From NCBI RefSeq assembly GCF_002095475.1, contig NZ_MLFR01000001.1, positions 186,001 to 250,000 on the forward strand: 64,000 nucleotides of DNA. Reading direction: 5' to 3'. Source of the stretch: Pantoea rwandensis. GTDB lineage: Bacteria; Pseudomonadota; Gammaproteobacteria; Enterobacterales; Enterobacteriaceae. The position numbers and the translations under genes are program-made. Shown one piece after another: positions 39,633 through 48,828 of this stretch. The notes under the pieces were generated by a model. That model ran no database searches, was not told where the DNA came from, and saw nothing but the letters and a program-made list of their open reading frames with translations. The number at the start of each line of letters is the position of its first letter. Positions within the stretch are counted from its first letter, which is position 1.

Positions 39633-40655
39633 ATGGCGACCATAATTGAGGTGGCGAAGGTTGCGGGCGTATCTAAAGCCACAGTTTCGCGGGTACTGTC
39701 GGGCAAGGGTTACGTTAGCGAGGAAAAGCGCGAAAAGGTGTTCCAGGCCATCGCTGAAACCGGTTTTCGTCCCAATCTTTTGGCGCGCAATCTGGCAACC
39801 AAGTCGACACAGACCATCGGATTGGTGATCACCAACACGCTGTATACCGGGAGCTATTTCACTGAGCTGATGCAGCATTCAGCGCGAATGATGGAGCAAC
39901 AGGGTCGGCAACTCATATTGGTGGATGGCAAACACAGTGCCGAGGAGGAGCGGGCTGCGATTCAGTTTTTACTCGATCTCCGTTGCGATGGTGTGATCAT
40001 CTATCCGCGTTTTCTCACTATTGATGAGATGGATGACATTGTTGCTCAGCACAAGCATCCGATTTTGGTGATCAATCGTCGTTTGCGTCAGCATTCCAGT
40101 TACTGCATCTACGCCGATCAACAGCTCACTTGCTCAAAGGCGGTGGAACAGCTGATTGCCCTTGGGCATCGCGACATTGCTTTTATCACCGGTTCACTGG
40201 ATTCACCCACCGGACGCGAGCGTCTGGCGGGTTATAAATACGCGTTGGCACAACATCATATTCCGTTGCAGGAAGCCTTGATCGTGGAAGGAAAATGGCA
40301 GGCGCAAAATGGCGTGACGGCGGTGGAAACCCTGCTGGCGCAAGGCAGTACTTTCAGTGCGCTGGTCGCCAGTAACGATGAGATGGCGGTGGGGGCGCTT
40401 AAGGCACTCTCGACTCAGGGTATTGCCGTGCCCGCTCAGGTCGCGGTGCTGGGATTTGATGATATACCGCTCGCGCCGTTTACCATTCCTGCACTGTCGA
40501 GTGTCAAAATGCCGGTTACCGCGATGATCGAGGAAACCCTCGAAAGGCTGATATCGATGCTTGATGGCGGCGAAATGCGCAACCGTAAAACTTTCTCGGG
40601 CGAATTAGTGGTGCGGGAATCCATTGGACCGGGGCCACACCGAACCGAACCCTGA
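39633..40655 (+). CDS. ascG: LacI-family repressor of the asc operon
   Basis: 340 residues. The HTH IIEVAKVAGVSKATVSRVLSG starts at residue 3, followed by a hinge and the periplasmic-binding-type effector domain (NTLYTGSYFTELM, GKHSAEEERAAIQFLLDLRC, LVASNDEMAVGALKAL). It matches E. coli AscG along its length. It represses ascFB divergently, and possibly itself. Confidence 0.93.
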   Translation: MATIIEVAKVAGVSKATVSRVLSGKGYVSEEKREKVFQAIAETGFRPNLLARNLATKSTQTIGLVITNTLYTGSYFTELMQHSARMMEQQGRQLILVDGKHSAEEERAAIQFLLDLRCDGVIIYPRFLTIDEMDDIVAQHKHPILVINRRLRQHSSYCIYADQQLTCSKAVEQLIALGHRDIAFITGSLDSPTGRERLAGYKYALAQHHIPLQEALIVEGKWQAQNGVTAVETLLAQGSTFSALVASNDEMAVGALKALSTQGIAVPAQVAVLGFDDIPLAPFTIPALSSVKMPVTAMIEETLERLISMLDGGEMRNRKTFSGELVVRESIGPGPHRTEP

Positions 40656-40830
40656 TATCACCCAAGGGTAGCAAACCGCGGCAATGCATTGCATTTGAAG
40701 AGATTTTAAAGTTACGGCCTAACAATATAACGCTGCTAAACAATAGGTTAACGAATCCTATCGATATATAATCGAAAACATAGCGCTAGCTTTACGCGCA
40801 ACGTCCTTCGTTAGCCATTCTGGAAAAGTC

Positions 40831-42945
40831 ATGTTTATCAAGCGTATTACCCTGGTGAAAACGGGTTTCACCAGCGCGATGTTATTGTCCAGCGTTCCGG
40901 TGTATGCCGCGACTGAGCAGCCAACCCTCACCGTTAATGCCTCTCCTCATTCAGCACCCGTCGAAACCGAAAAAAAGGCCACCCTCGGTAATCTTGGCAA
41001 GCAGGAAGTACGAAACACGCCGTGGTCGGTACAGACCGTTTCACCGCAATTGATGAAGCGTCAGCAGCTGAAAAGCGTTAGCGACCTCTATCGTTACATG
41101 CCCTCCGTACAAGGTGATGGCGCGCGTCCGCAAACGCGCGGCGTGCAGGGCAGTGTGGTACAAAACAGCATGATTGATGGGTTGAATGTCGTATCAACCA
41201 CCGATTATGCAGCTGAGCAATTCGATCATATTGAAGTGCTCAACGGCCTTGCGGGATCGTTATATGGGCCAGGCAATCCCGCAGGATTATTCAACTTCGT
41301 CAGCAAGCGGGCCAGCGACACCCCACAACATAGCCTCACTGTCGGCGCGGGCACAGGATTAAGCCATCAGGTAGCGGGAGATTTCAGCGGCCCGTTGGAC
41401 AGTAGCGACCGACTGCGTTATCGCCTCAATCTGTTGGACGACGAAGGCGAAGGGTATGTCAAAGACAGTAAAAAACGCCGCCAACTGTTCAGCCTGGCGC
41501 TCGATGCCAACCTCACCGACCAAACCGTGCTGGAGACGAACTTCAGCTACTACCACTTCTATGACAAAGGTCTGCCGGGTAAATTTGCCCTGGGCAACGG
41601 CTTATCATTTCCTGCCGCGCCGAATCCCAAAACTGCGCACCTTGGTCAATCTTATGCCGGGGATAATAACCACACGCTCACTGCTGGTGTGCATCTAAAG
41701 CATGATTTTGATGGCAACTGGCAGGGTGAAGTGGGCGTGCTGCGTCAGATTGCGGATCGTGAATCGACCGCTGTGACCAATACCTTCACCAATAACAAAG
41801 GCGCTTACACCACGACGACGTCATCGGCTACCGCCAGCCGCTTCACCATTAATAGCTATATGGCAAACTTGAATGGTGAAGTCGATACCGGATGGATTCA
41901 TCATCAGATTGCGACTGGCGTGCGCGGCTTTGTCTGGAAAAACTACAACCCTCGCAGCGGCGGAACCTCTACGCTCGGCAGCGCTTCATTGGATGACCCT
42001 CAAGCGTTTGCTGAACCAGACTACCCCGATTTCACTGACCGCTATCATTCCGCTACTGCCACCCAGCATGCATTTTTACTGAGCGATAACCTGCAATTTT
42101 CACCGCAATGGAGTGTGCTGCTCGCGGGCAGTGAAAGTTTGCTCAGCTCAGCGAATTACAGCAAAACCGGCAGCCGTAGCAGCGACTCTTCGAATAGCGG
42201 ATTTAGCGGTTCTGCCAGTCTGATGTACAAACCTGTCGACCCGCTGACGCTGTATGTCACTTACGCTGATAGCCTGCAGCAGGGCGATACCGCGCCGGCC
42301 ACGGCAAACAATGCCGGGGCGATTTTGGCACCGTATCGCAGCCGCCAGATTGAAGTGGGCAGCAAAGTCGCCATCGACAAGTTATTGCTAACCGCCGCGC
42401 TATTCCAGATCAAGCGTCCATTTGCCTACACCAATGCCAGCGGTGATTATGCCGTAGACGGTGAGCAGCGCAACCGCGGCCTGGAGTTGATGGCAGACGG
42501 TGATGTTACCGATCGCTTGCATGTCTTTGGCGGGATGACATGGCTTGATCCCCGTTTACTGGATACCGCCAGCACACAGACTGATGATAAGCAGATCGTC
42601 GGTCTGCCACGCTATACCGCCAGTTTGTTTGCCGCCTATGATTTACCGATGCTCAGCGGCACCGATATTCACGGAGGTATTCACTGTGTGGGGCGCCGCA
42701 CAACAGACAACCAAAATGATGGCTGGGTTAGCAGCTACACCACGCTGGACGCGGGTGCCGCTTACAAAACGCAGTTGTTTGATACCGCCACCACTTTCCG
42801 TCTTGATGTCACCAATCTGACGAACCGTCACTACTGGACCAACATTGTGCCGGGCGGTTTGAATGGTTACAGCGGCGCCGGTTATGCCAGTGCTTCACTG
42901 GGCGAACCGCGCATGGTGCAGGTTTCCATGCAACTTAATTTCTAG
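40831..42945 (+). CDS. TonB-dependent siderophore-type receptor
   Basis: 704 residues with a signal peptide ending VPVYAA, a TonB-box-like QPTLTVNA, a plug domain (TPWSVQTVSPQLM to about residue 170) and a 22-strand barrel that ends in Phe (QVSMQLNF). The plug resembles the ferrichrome/ferrioxamine receptor class, but the ligand cannot be told. There is no N-terminal signalling extension. A TATAAT lies at 40767-40772; I found no convincing Fur or Zur box upstream. The binding-protein gene starts 9 bp later, so the pair is an operon. Confidence 0.88.
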   Translation: MFIKRITLVKTGFTSAMLLSSVPVYAATEQPTLTVNASPHSAPVETEKKATLGNLGKQEVRNTPWSVQTVSPQLMKRQQLKSVSDLYRYMPSVQGDGARPQTRGVQGSVVQNSMIDGLNVVSTTDYAAEQFDHIEVLNGLAGSLYGPGNPAGLFNFVSKRASDTPQHSLTVGAGTGLSHQVAGDFSGPLDSSDRLRYRLNLLDDEGEGYVKDSKKRRQLFSLALDANLTDQTVLETNFSYYHFYDKGLPGKFALGNGLSFPAAPNPKTAHLGQSYAGDNNHTLTAGVHLKHDFDGNWQGEVGVLRQIADRESTAVTNTFTNNKGAYTTTTSSATASRFTINSYMANLNGEVDTGWIHHQIATGVRGFVWKNYNPRSGGTSTLGSASLDDPQAFAEPDYPDFTDRYHSATATQHAFLLSDNLQFSPQWSVLLAGSESLLSSANYSKTGSRSSDSSNSGFSGSASLMYKPVDPLTLYVTYADSLQQGDTAPATANNAGAILAPYRSRQIEVGSKVAIDKLLLTAALFQIKRPFAYTNASGDYAVDGEQRNRGLELMADGDVTDRLHVFGGMTWLDPRLLDTASTQTDDKQIVGLPRYTASLFAAYDLPMLSGTDIHGGIHCVGRRTTDNQNDGWVSSYTTLDAGAAYKTQLFDTATTFRLDVTNLTNRHYWTNIVPGGLNGYSGAGYASASLGEPRMVQVSMQLNF

Positions 42946-42954
42946 GGGCAATTG

Positions 42955-43962
42955 ATGATTAACAGCTGGAAATGGGCACTGCCGTTGCTATTGGTTAGCA
43001 CAATGGCAACGGCACAAACAGTGACTGACGATAGCGGTAATCAGGTGGAGATTCATCCACCGGCACAGCATATTGCGGATGCCTGGTTTGCCCATCACTC
43101 ATTATTGATGACGCTGGGGGCGGGTGATCGCATCGTTGCAACGGTGAATCATCCCGCTGATCGACCCTGGATGTTCAAAGTGCAGCCGTCGTTGCATCAG
43201 GCGCTGCAAGTGCATGGCAAGACTTTTGCCAGTGAAGCTTTAGTGGCGCGCCATGTCGATGCCGTTTTCGTCCCCGCCAACGATCCTGATGCCGAATCCT
43301 ATCGGCTTGCCGGAATTCCAGTGCTGGCGATGAACTTTGATAACTTCGAATCAATGAAACGTTCGCTGATCACCACCGCGCAGGTAGTGGGTACACCGCA
43401 GGCCGCATCCCGCGCGCAAGCCTACAATCGCTATCTGGATAGTCAGATAGCCGCCATTCAGGCAAAAACCGCTGGACTCAAACAGGCGCAGCGCCCGCGG
43501 GTGTTACACATCCAATCGCTGCATCCGTTGAAGGTAGATGGACGCAATACGCTGATTGATACCTGGATCAAGCTTGCCGGTGGGCGCAACGTGGCCGATA
43601 GCATCAATGGCAATATGCAGCCGATATCACCAGAAGAGGTGATTCGCTGGAATCCGGATGTGATCATTATCGGTGCAGGGGCTGGAACGCTAGCGGACTC
43701 GGACTACAAGACGCTGTTTGCCAGCGTTAAAGCCGTGCAGCAGCATCAGGTTTTGCAAAACCCCTCCGGCGTATTCCCTTGGGACCGCTACGGCACCGAA
43801 GTGGCGTTACAAATCCAGTGGGCCGCGAAACAATTGCACCCGGCACTGTTCCCGCAACTGGATATGGTGAAAGCGACGCAGGACTTCTATCAGAAGTTTT
43901 ATGATTATTCGCTCAGCGCAAACGATGCACAGCGCATTTTGCAGGCGTTGCCACCGGAATAA
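42955..43962 (+). CDS. Periplasmic metal-chelate binding protein of an ABC importer
   Basis: 335 residues with a Sec signal (MINSWKWALPLLLVSTMATA) and a class III binding-protein fold of the FepB/BtuF type; TVTDDSGNQVEIHPP is the usual first strand and VDAVFVPAND the middle of the first lobe. It should pick up what the outer-membrane receptor releases. No permease or ATPase gene follows, so it must borrow a transporter. The ATG at 42955 (AGGGG upstream) is preferred to a TTG three bases before. Confidence 0.85.
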   Translation: MINSWKWALPLLLVSTMATAQTVTDDSGNQVEIHPPAQHIADAWFAHHSLLMTLGAGDRIVATVNHPADRPWMFKVQPSLHQALQVHGKTFASEALVARHVDAVFVPANDPDAESYRLAGIPVLAMNFDNFESMKRSLITTAQVVGTPQAASRAQAYNRYLDSQIAAIQAKTAGLKQAQRPRVLHIQSLHPLKVDGRNTLIDTWIKLAGGRNVADSINGNMQPISPEEVIRWNPDVIIIGAGAGTLADSDYKTLFASVKAVQQHQVLQNPSGVFPWDRYGTEVALQIQWAAKQLHPALFPQLDMVKATQDFYQKFYDYSLSANDAQRILQALPPE

Positions 43963-43967
43963 AAAAA

Positions 43968-43993
43968 TGGAAAGCGCAGTCTTGCGCTTTCCA
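43968..43993. terminator. Terminator after the binding-protein gene
   Basis: TGGAAAGCGCA-GTCT-TGCGCTTTCCA is a perfect 11-bp stem right after the stop codon, followed by TTCATT. It probably ends the receptor/binding-protein operon. Confidence 0.7.
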
Positions 43994-44279
43994 TTCATTA
44001 GTGCGACTGACCGTTATTGCCACTAGCCCCGTTATTACTGTGTTAATGACTGGCTTTATTTAATGGATAAAATAAAACATCAATGCATGGGTAATTAGAT
44101 GTTTAATCTATTTTTTATTAGATGAGGCATAAGGCCAAGGATTGCAGGGTGGAGTTGGGTTTAATTATTAATTAAAGTGTCTTCGGTATTTATTTTAATC
44201 AGATTAAGTCTTATTGTGGGTAAAGATGTGTCAGTGCTAATTTGGCTTTACATATCCGGTCATCTTTCCTGAGGGAATT

Positions 44280-45338
44280 ATGCACGCTCGTATTCGACAT
44301 CTTGATGGAATGCGCGGTTTAGCCATCCTTTTAGTCATTGGTTACCACGCTTATGCACGTTGGCCAACACTGTTACCTTATGCGAATAGCACACAACATA
44401 TTCCAGTTTTCTCTTATGGCTGGCTTGGGGTCGAGCTATTTTTCATGATTTCCGGTTTTGTCATATTTATGACACTCGATAAATCGGAGAGCTATGTGAG
44501 CTTCCTTAAGAAACGCTGGTTACGCTTATTCCCCGCGATGCTGATTGCTAGTTTACTGCTTTATTTTGTCGGAGGGTTATTCCCTGAATGGTCAGCAATG
44601 ACGCCGCACGTCAAGAACCTGTTGCCTGGATTGATCTTTACCAATCCAGAGACGCTGACGCAGATCACTGGCATTGAGTTTAAATCGATGGCCGGTTCAT
44701 TTTGGTCATTGTACGTTGAAGCAGTATTTTATCTGATCATTGGCGCCATCTATTTTACGCTGGGCCGAAAATATTGCCTGCCAGGCTTGTTGGTGCCGAT
44801 GTTACTGTTATCAGCGTCTTCAGTGTTAAAATCTTTAGGTCATCCTGTTTTTATTGATATTATTTCTAGGTTTGGCTTTATTCATTATGCGTGGTTTATG
44901 GTGGGTTGTCTGGTTTATGAAAGAATGCACGGGCGAGACAAAGTATTACATTATGGGGTTGTGGTCTTCGCGCTGCTGATTAACTTCAGTTACTTCATTA
45001 AAAATGCTGGGATTGTCACCCTGATTCCATTACTGATCGTTATGCTGTTCTTTATTGGCAGTTTTTATTCCAAACAGCTGGAGCGAATGTTATCTCTGCG
45101 CTTCCTGACCGCGATTGGCTTTGCCAGTTACGCCTTCTATCTGATTCATGAAAACCTGATGATTGCCACGCTGATTAAACTCAACGTTCATATTAAAAAT
45201 GAGTTTGTGATGATGCTGATGCCGATAGTAGTGGCCACCGTGCTGTATTATGTCGCGTGGTTTATTAGCAAATACGCGGAACCGGCATTAAGACATCTAT
45301 TGAAAGGCAAGCGCGTACCCGCTCCCGAAGTGGGGTGA
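44280..45338 (+). CDS. Acyltransferase 3 family membrane protein (OafA/YrhL-like)
   Basis: 352 residues with about ten membrane segments. RHLDGMRGLAILLVIGYHAY is the family N-terminus, with the conserved His; the RLFPAMLI and SFWSLYVEAVFYLI motifs follow. Such proteins O-acetylate surface polysaccharide or other sugars. It stands alone, in visibly A+T-richer DNA than the neighbours, after a 286-bp gap, and has a GAGGGAATT ribosome-binding site. The acceptor is unknown; a horizontally gained surface modifier would fit. Confidence 0.85.
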   Translation: MHARIRHLDGMRGLAILLVIGYHAYARWPTLLPYANSTQHIPVFSYGWLGVELFFMISGFVIFMTLDKSESYVSFLKKRWLRLFPAMLIASLLLYFVGGLFPEWSAMTPHVKNLLPGLIFTNPETLTQITGIEFKSMAGSFWSLYVEAVFYLIIGAIYFTLGRKYCLPGLLVPMLLLSASSVLKSLGHPVFIDIISRFGFIHYAWFMVGCLVYERMHGRDKVLHYGVVVFALLINFSYFIKNAGIVTLIPLLIVMLFFIGSFYSKQLERMLSLRFLTAIGFASYAFYLIHENLMIATLIKLNVHIKNEFVMMLMPIVVATVLYYVAWFISKYAEPALRHLLKGKRVPAPEVG

Positions 45339-45376
45339 CGTCCTGGGCGACGGTGAGGCCGCCCAGGACAGTCATG

Positions 45377-45700
45377 CTAAAGCCCGAAGAAGTAGCGCAG
45401 CGCGGTATAGGCCACCATTCCGGCCAATACCGTGGCAAAAAGACCCCGTGTGATGATGCCAACCACTGCGGCAATTAAAGCTGCCAGCAGTGACAAACTC
45501 AGGCCCGAAGCGGTGAGCGCTGGCTTTTCTACTAATTCAGCAGTGACAATCGCTGCCATGATGGCGGCGGGGATAAAGCTCAGCCACTGTTGTGCCAGTG
45601 GAGCCAGACGAAAACGCGACAACAGCAGAATGGGGCCCACGCGCATCACAGCGGTGACTAGCGCCGCCACCACAATGGTCAGCAAGACATTACGTTCCAT
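45377..45700 (-). CDS. azlD: Branched-chain amino acid exporter, small subunit
   Basis: 107 residues, with three to four membrane segments, of the AzlD family. The ATG at 45700 lies one base after the azlC stop, with AAGGAAGG upstream; a longer open frame overlaps azlC only. With AzlC it forms a two-part exporter for branched-chain amino acids or their analogues. Confidence 0.88.
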   Translation of the reverse strand: MERNVLLTIVVAALVTAVMRVGPILLLSRFRLAPLAQQWLSFIPAAIMAAIVTAELVEKPALTASGLSLSLLAALIAAVVGIITRGLFATVLAGMVAYTALRYFFGL

Positions 45701-45701
45701 T

Positions 45702-46442
45702 TCACACACCTTCCTTAGACTGGATACGCAAAACCAGTGTGGCCAGGCTTGCGGCAATGGAGGCTGCCACAATCACCACGACGCTAAGGTCAAGATGTCC
45801 GGCGGAGAAGAACGTCACCAACACCGCGACGACAATCGCCAGCGTCTCCAGCCATTTGCGTCGGCTGGCAAACCACGTCATTAATATCAGCCCGAGAAAC
45901 ATCGACACCAGACTGAAGCTTAAACCGGCCATCAGTGATTCTGGAACAGCTGATGCGGCATAGGCACCAATAACACAGGCAAGAATCCAGTTAAGCCAGG
46001 CGGGCAGGTTCAGACCAAACATCCAGGCAAAGCCGATTTTTCCATGCTGGCTACCCTGCTGAACGGCCACTCCAAACGTTTCATCAGTGAGCAGCAGGCC
46101 GCTGACCACCTTCTGCCAGCCCGTTTGTCCACGGAAGAAGACGCTAATCGCCGAACTCATCAGCAAATAACGCAGATTGACCAAGATTACGCTCAGTACC
46201 ACAGAGGTCATTTCTGCCCCTGATGCCCAAAGTGAGTAAAATAAAAACTGCGCTGAACCGGTATAAAGCAATGAGGCCAGCAGCGCGGTTTGCAGAACTG
46301 AAAAGCCCGCTAGCGTGCCAATGGCACCGGCGGCAAAGCCAATACTGAGATAGCCCGGCACTGTGGGCAAACAGGCGATAAATCCCGCGCGGAAGTGCTG
46401 ATATTCGCTGTGTTTCGCGAGGGGATGACTCTTCAACGACAT
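45702..46442 (-). CDS. azlC: Branched-chain amino acid exporter, large subunit
   Basis: 246 residues, six to seven membrane segments. FRAGFIACLPTVPGYLSIGFAAG, LLYTGSAQFLFYSLWASGA and LLTDETFGVA are AzlC/YgaZ signatures. The ATG at 46442 has GGAAA upstream. It is divergent from an AraC-type gene, which probably controls it. Confidence 0.9.
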   Translation of the reverse strand: MSLKSHPLAKHSEYQHFRAGFIACLPTVPGYLSIGFAAGAIGTLAGFSVLQTALLASLLYTGSAQFLFYSLWASGAEMTSVVLSVILVNLRYLLMSSAISVFFRGQTGWQKVVSGLLLTDETFGVAVQQGSQHGKIGFAWMFGLNLPAWLNWILACVIGAYAASAVPESLMAGLSFSLVSMFLGLILMTWFASRRKWLETLAIVVAVLVTFFSAGHLDLSVVVIVAASIAASLATLVLRIQSKEGV

Positions 46443-46546
46443 GACAATTTTCCAAAACCTTCTCAACAGAAGCAGCAATTTTAAGCCAGGATGCGCAAGG
46501 CTATAGTAAAATCCTGCTCCCGGAGAGATTAAGCGAAGGATTTGTG

Positions 46547-47383
46547 ATGCAGGAAAAACGTGATGACATCAAATTGTGGCGCGATCAGGGTATGCACGGC
46601 GGCATGGAAATCCTGCGCGCGCGTTGCTACGAGCATAGCTATCCGCCGCATTTCCACGATGAGTTTGTTATCGCGGCCTTTGCACGTGGCGCGCAGCGAA
46701 CGCGCATTTGTCGTCAGCAGGGCATTGCGGCGGCGGGGACGGTCATGGTGATTATGCCGGGGGAGGTGCATACCGGTGAAGCGGTCGAGCGTGATGAAGG
46801 ATGGGATTATTGCGCCTTTTATCCTTCGGCTGCTTTGGTTAATGAGATAGCGGATACGGTGATTGGTGGTCAAGGCGAACTCAATTTTGGTCAGGAAGGG
46901 ATGCGTTATGACCCCTTAATGGCACAGCAGATGCTTCAGGCATCAGCCGTGATGCTGCAAAGCCCGGACGCGGTGGAAAAAGAGTGCGCGCTGTTTCACG
47001 TTCTCAACGTGTTGATTCGCCAGCATGGTGAACGAACGGTAAAAGGCGGGCTACCGAGTGCGATGCGCGCCGAGATTCGCCATGCCGTTGACTTCCTGCA
47101 CAGCGAGTTTCATCAGCCGCTCGCGGTGAGTGAGATTGCCGCCGCCGCTGGCTTGAGTGAATTCCATTTCATGCGCACGTTTCACAAGCACACCGGCTTA
47201 TCAGTGCATCAATACCTGACGCAAATCCGCCTGACGCGGGCCAAGCATATGTTGTCACTGGGGCGGGATGCCGCGCAGACGGCAAATGATGTCGGCTTCT
47301 TTGATCAGAGCCATTTCATTAAAAAATTCCGTGCTCATTTTGGTATTACGCCTGGCGCCTTTGCGGCGGCATCGCTGCAATAA
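46547..47383 (+). CDS. AraC-family regulator with N-terminal cupin, probably of azlCD
   Basis: 278 residues. The cupin domain (about 20-120, YPPHFHDEFVIAAFARG) senses a ligand; the two HTH motifs lie at about 175-275 (LAVSEIAAAAGLSEFHFMRTFHKHTG and ANDVGFFDQSHFIKKFRAHFG). Divergence from azlCD makes it the likely local activator. The ATG at 46547 is six bases after AAGGA; a GTG three bases earlier is possible. Confidence 0.87.
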   Translation: MQEKRDDIKLWRDQGMHGGMEILRARCYEHSYPPHFHDEFVIAAFARGAQRTRICRQQGIAAAGTVMVIMPGEVHTGEAVERDEGWDYCAFYPSAALVNEIADTVIGGQGELNFGQEGMRYDPLMAQQMLQASAVMLQSPDAVEKECALFHVLNVLIRQHGERTVKGGLPSAMRAEIRHAVDFLHSEFHQPLAVSEIAAAAGLSEFHFMRTFHKHTGLSVHQYLTQIRLTRAKHMLSLGRDAAQTANDVGFFDQSHFIKKFRAHFGITPGAFAAASLQ

Positions 47384-47397
47384 ATTAAGGAGCTCAC

Positions 47398-48450
47398 ATG
47401 ATCGCCCGCAGTAAACCTGTCGAACACGCCACGCCACTTTCTGTGGGTTTCATTCTATTGAACCGGTTTACGCTGCTGCCGTTTGCTGCCTTTGTTGATT
47501 GCCTACGTCTTGCGGCCGATGAGGGCGATCGCAGCCGTCAGCTACGCTGTAGCTGGACGTTTATGTCGAGTCACGGTGGCGCGGCCACCTCCAGCTGTGG
47601 TGCGGTGATTTCACCCTGTGAGGAGCTCAAAAATCCCGAAAGCTTTGACTATCTCGTGGTGATCGGCGGTGTTCAGGATGAAAAAGACAAAATCGATCAC
47701 CGCGCGCTGGATTATATTCGTCTGGCCGCGCAGTTTGGCACGCCGCTGGTTGGACTCTGTACTGGCGTATTTGCGCTGATTCAAGCGGGCGTGATGAAAG
47801 GAAAACAGTGCTGCGTCAGTTGGTATCACCATGGCGATTTGCAGCGGCGTTTTCCGGATATCACCCCGGTTGCCGATCGTATTTTTGTCGATGAAGGCAA
47901 ACTGATTACCTGCGCGGGCGGAATCGCGGCGGCGGACGTGGCGGCATATCTGATTGAACGACATTTAGGCCGCGCCTGGGCGATTAAAAGTCTGCACATT
48001 ATGCTGATAGATGAAGCACGATCCACTCAGCATCCTCAGCCACAGCCAGTGATCTTCGAAAAAGTGAAGGATCGTTTGGTGCGCAGCGCCGTCGATATTA
48101 TTTCGCAGCATATGGGCGAAGTGATTTCTGTTGAACAGTTGTCCCAGCGCTTAAATACCTCAAGGCGTAATCTTGAGCGTAAATTTCAGGATGAACTGGG
48201 TGTGAGTCCGCAACGCTTCGCCCGCGACCTGCGTTTGCGCTACGGATTGTGGCTGCTGATGTATAGCGCCAAAACGGTAACGGAAATTGGCGAACGTTGT
48301 GGTTTTGCCGACACAGCCCATTTTTCCCGCCATTTCCGCGAGGCGTTTGGTTATCCGCCGAGCCTGGCGAGAAAGCAAAACAATACGCGCGACCAGCAGC
48401 ATGTGGATCCATTCTTTATTCATATTGATAGCCGGATAGAAGGGCGTTGA
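47398..48450 (+). CDS. DJ-1/PfpI-AraC regulator (GATR type), probable activator of the glyA-sox cluster
   Basis: 350 residues. The N-terminal glutamine-amidotransferase-like domain (about 14-200) has the nucleophile-elbow-like GLCTGVFAL, with Cys in place; the C-terminal AraC domain (about 225-335) has SVEQLSQRLNTSRRNLERKF and GERCGFADTAHFSRHFREAFG. GbdR, SouR, CdhR and ArgR of pseudomonads share this build and control betaine, sarcosine, carnitine and arginine use. Position upstream of glyA-soxBDAG suggests a SouR- or GbdR-like role. AAGGAG precedes the ATG. Confidence 0.82.
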   Translation: MIARSKPVEHATPLSVGFILLNRFTLLPFAAFVDCLRLAADEGDRSRQLRCSWTFMSSHGGAATSSCGAVISPCEELKNPESFDYLVVIGGVQDEKDKIDHRALDYIRLAAQFGTPLVGLCTGVFALIQAGVMKGKQCCVSWYHHGDLQRRFPDITPVADRIFVDEGKLITCAGGIAAADVAAYLIERHLGRAWAIKSLHIMLIDEARSTQHPQPQPVIFEKVKDRLVRSAVDIISQHMGEVISVEQLSQRLNTSRRNLERKFQDELGVSPQRFARDLRLRYGLWLLMYSAKTVTEIGERCGFADTAHFSRHFREAFGYPPSLARKQNNTRDQQHVDPFFIHIDSRIEGR

Positions 48451-48828
48451 TATTTGTTGCGTATTCTGCTGGTTAATCCGCTTCAGGTTAATTCCTAGGC
48501 GAAAATAGCGGTTGCCAGCAGCCATTAATAAATCCCGCTTTATCAAGCTGGAATGGTTTTTCTGCCTCAACACTCCCATTCAACTCCTCCTCAAACGCAA
48601 TGTGGTCCTTTTTATTGACCCGCATCACATTCATCATTTTTTCTTATTCATACGTGACCGCTATCAAACAATTCAATCGTTAATGAAAAGTTAATTCATT
48701 GATAAATAAGGATTGTCGCGAAGTTACCGTATCTATTGTCGCAAACGTTCAAGATTATGCCCGCTTATTTTCAGTAGTTTGAATGTGTACTGAATCCGGC
48801 AACTAAACCTGATGATGAGGGTGAGGCA
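48451..48828 (+). other. 378-bp promoter region of the glyA-sox-purU cluster
   Basis: The region is A+T-rich and must carry the cluster promoter. Its notable element is a pair of TGTCGC direct repeats (annotated separately), about 87 to 115 bp before the glyA ATG. No terminator is evident for the preceding regulator gene, so readthrough is possible. GAGGGTGAGG stands before the glyA start. Confidence 0.55.
48714..48752 (+). promoter_or_regulatory. TGTCGC direct repeats, probable GATR-regulator site
   Basis: TGTCGC occurs at 48714-48719 and 48737-48742, 23 bp apart (about two helical turns). The second copy continues AAACGTTC-AA and so fits TGTCGC-N8-AA, the half-site of Pseudomonas ArgR, which is a regulator of the same DJ-1/AraC class as the flanking gene. 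AraC-type proteins commonly bind such direct repeats upstream of -35. Confidence 0.6.

Noticed and set aside
40656-40830. Fur box upstream of the TonB receptor
   Set aside because: No stretch has enough matches to the GATAATGATAATCATTATC pattern by eye; a profile search is needed.
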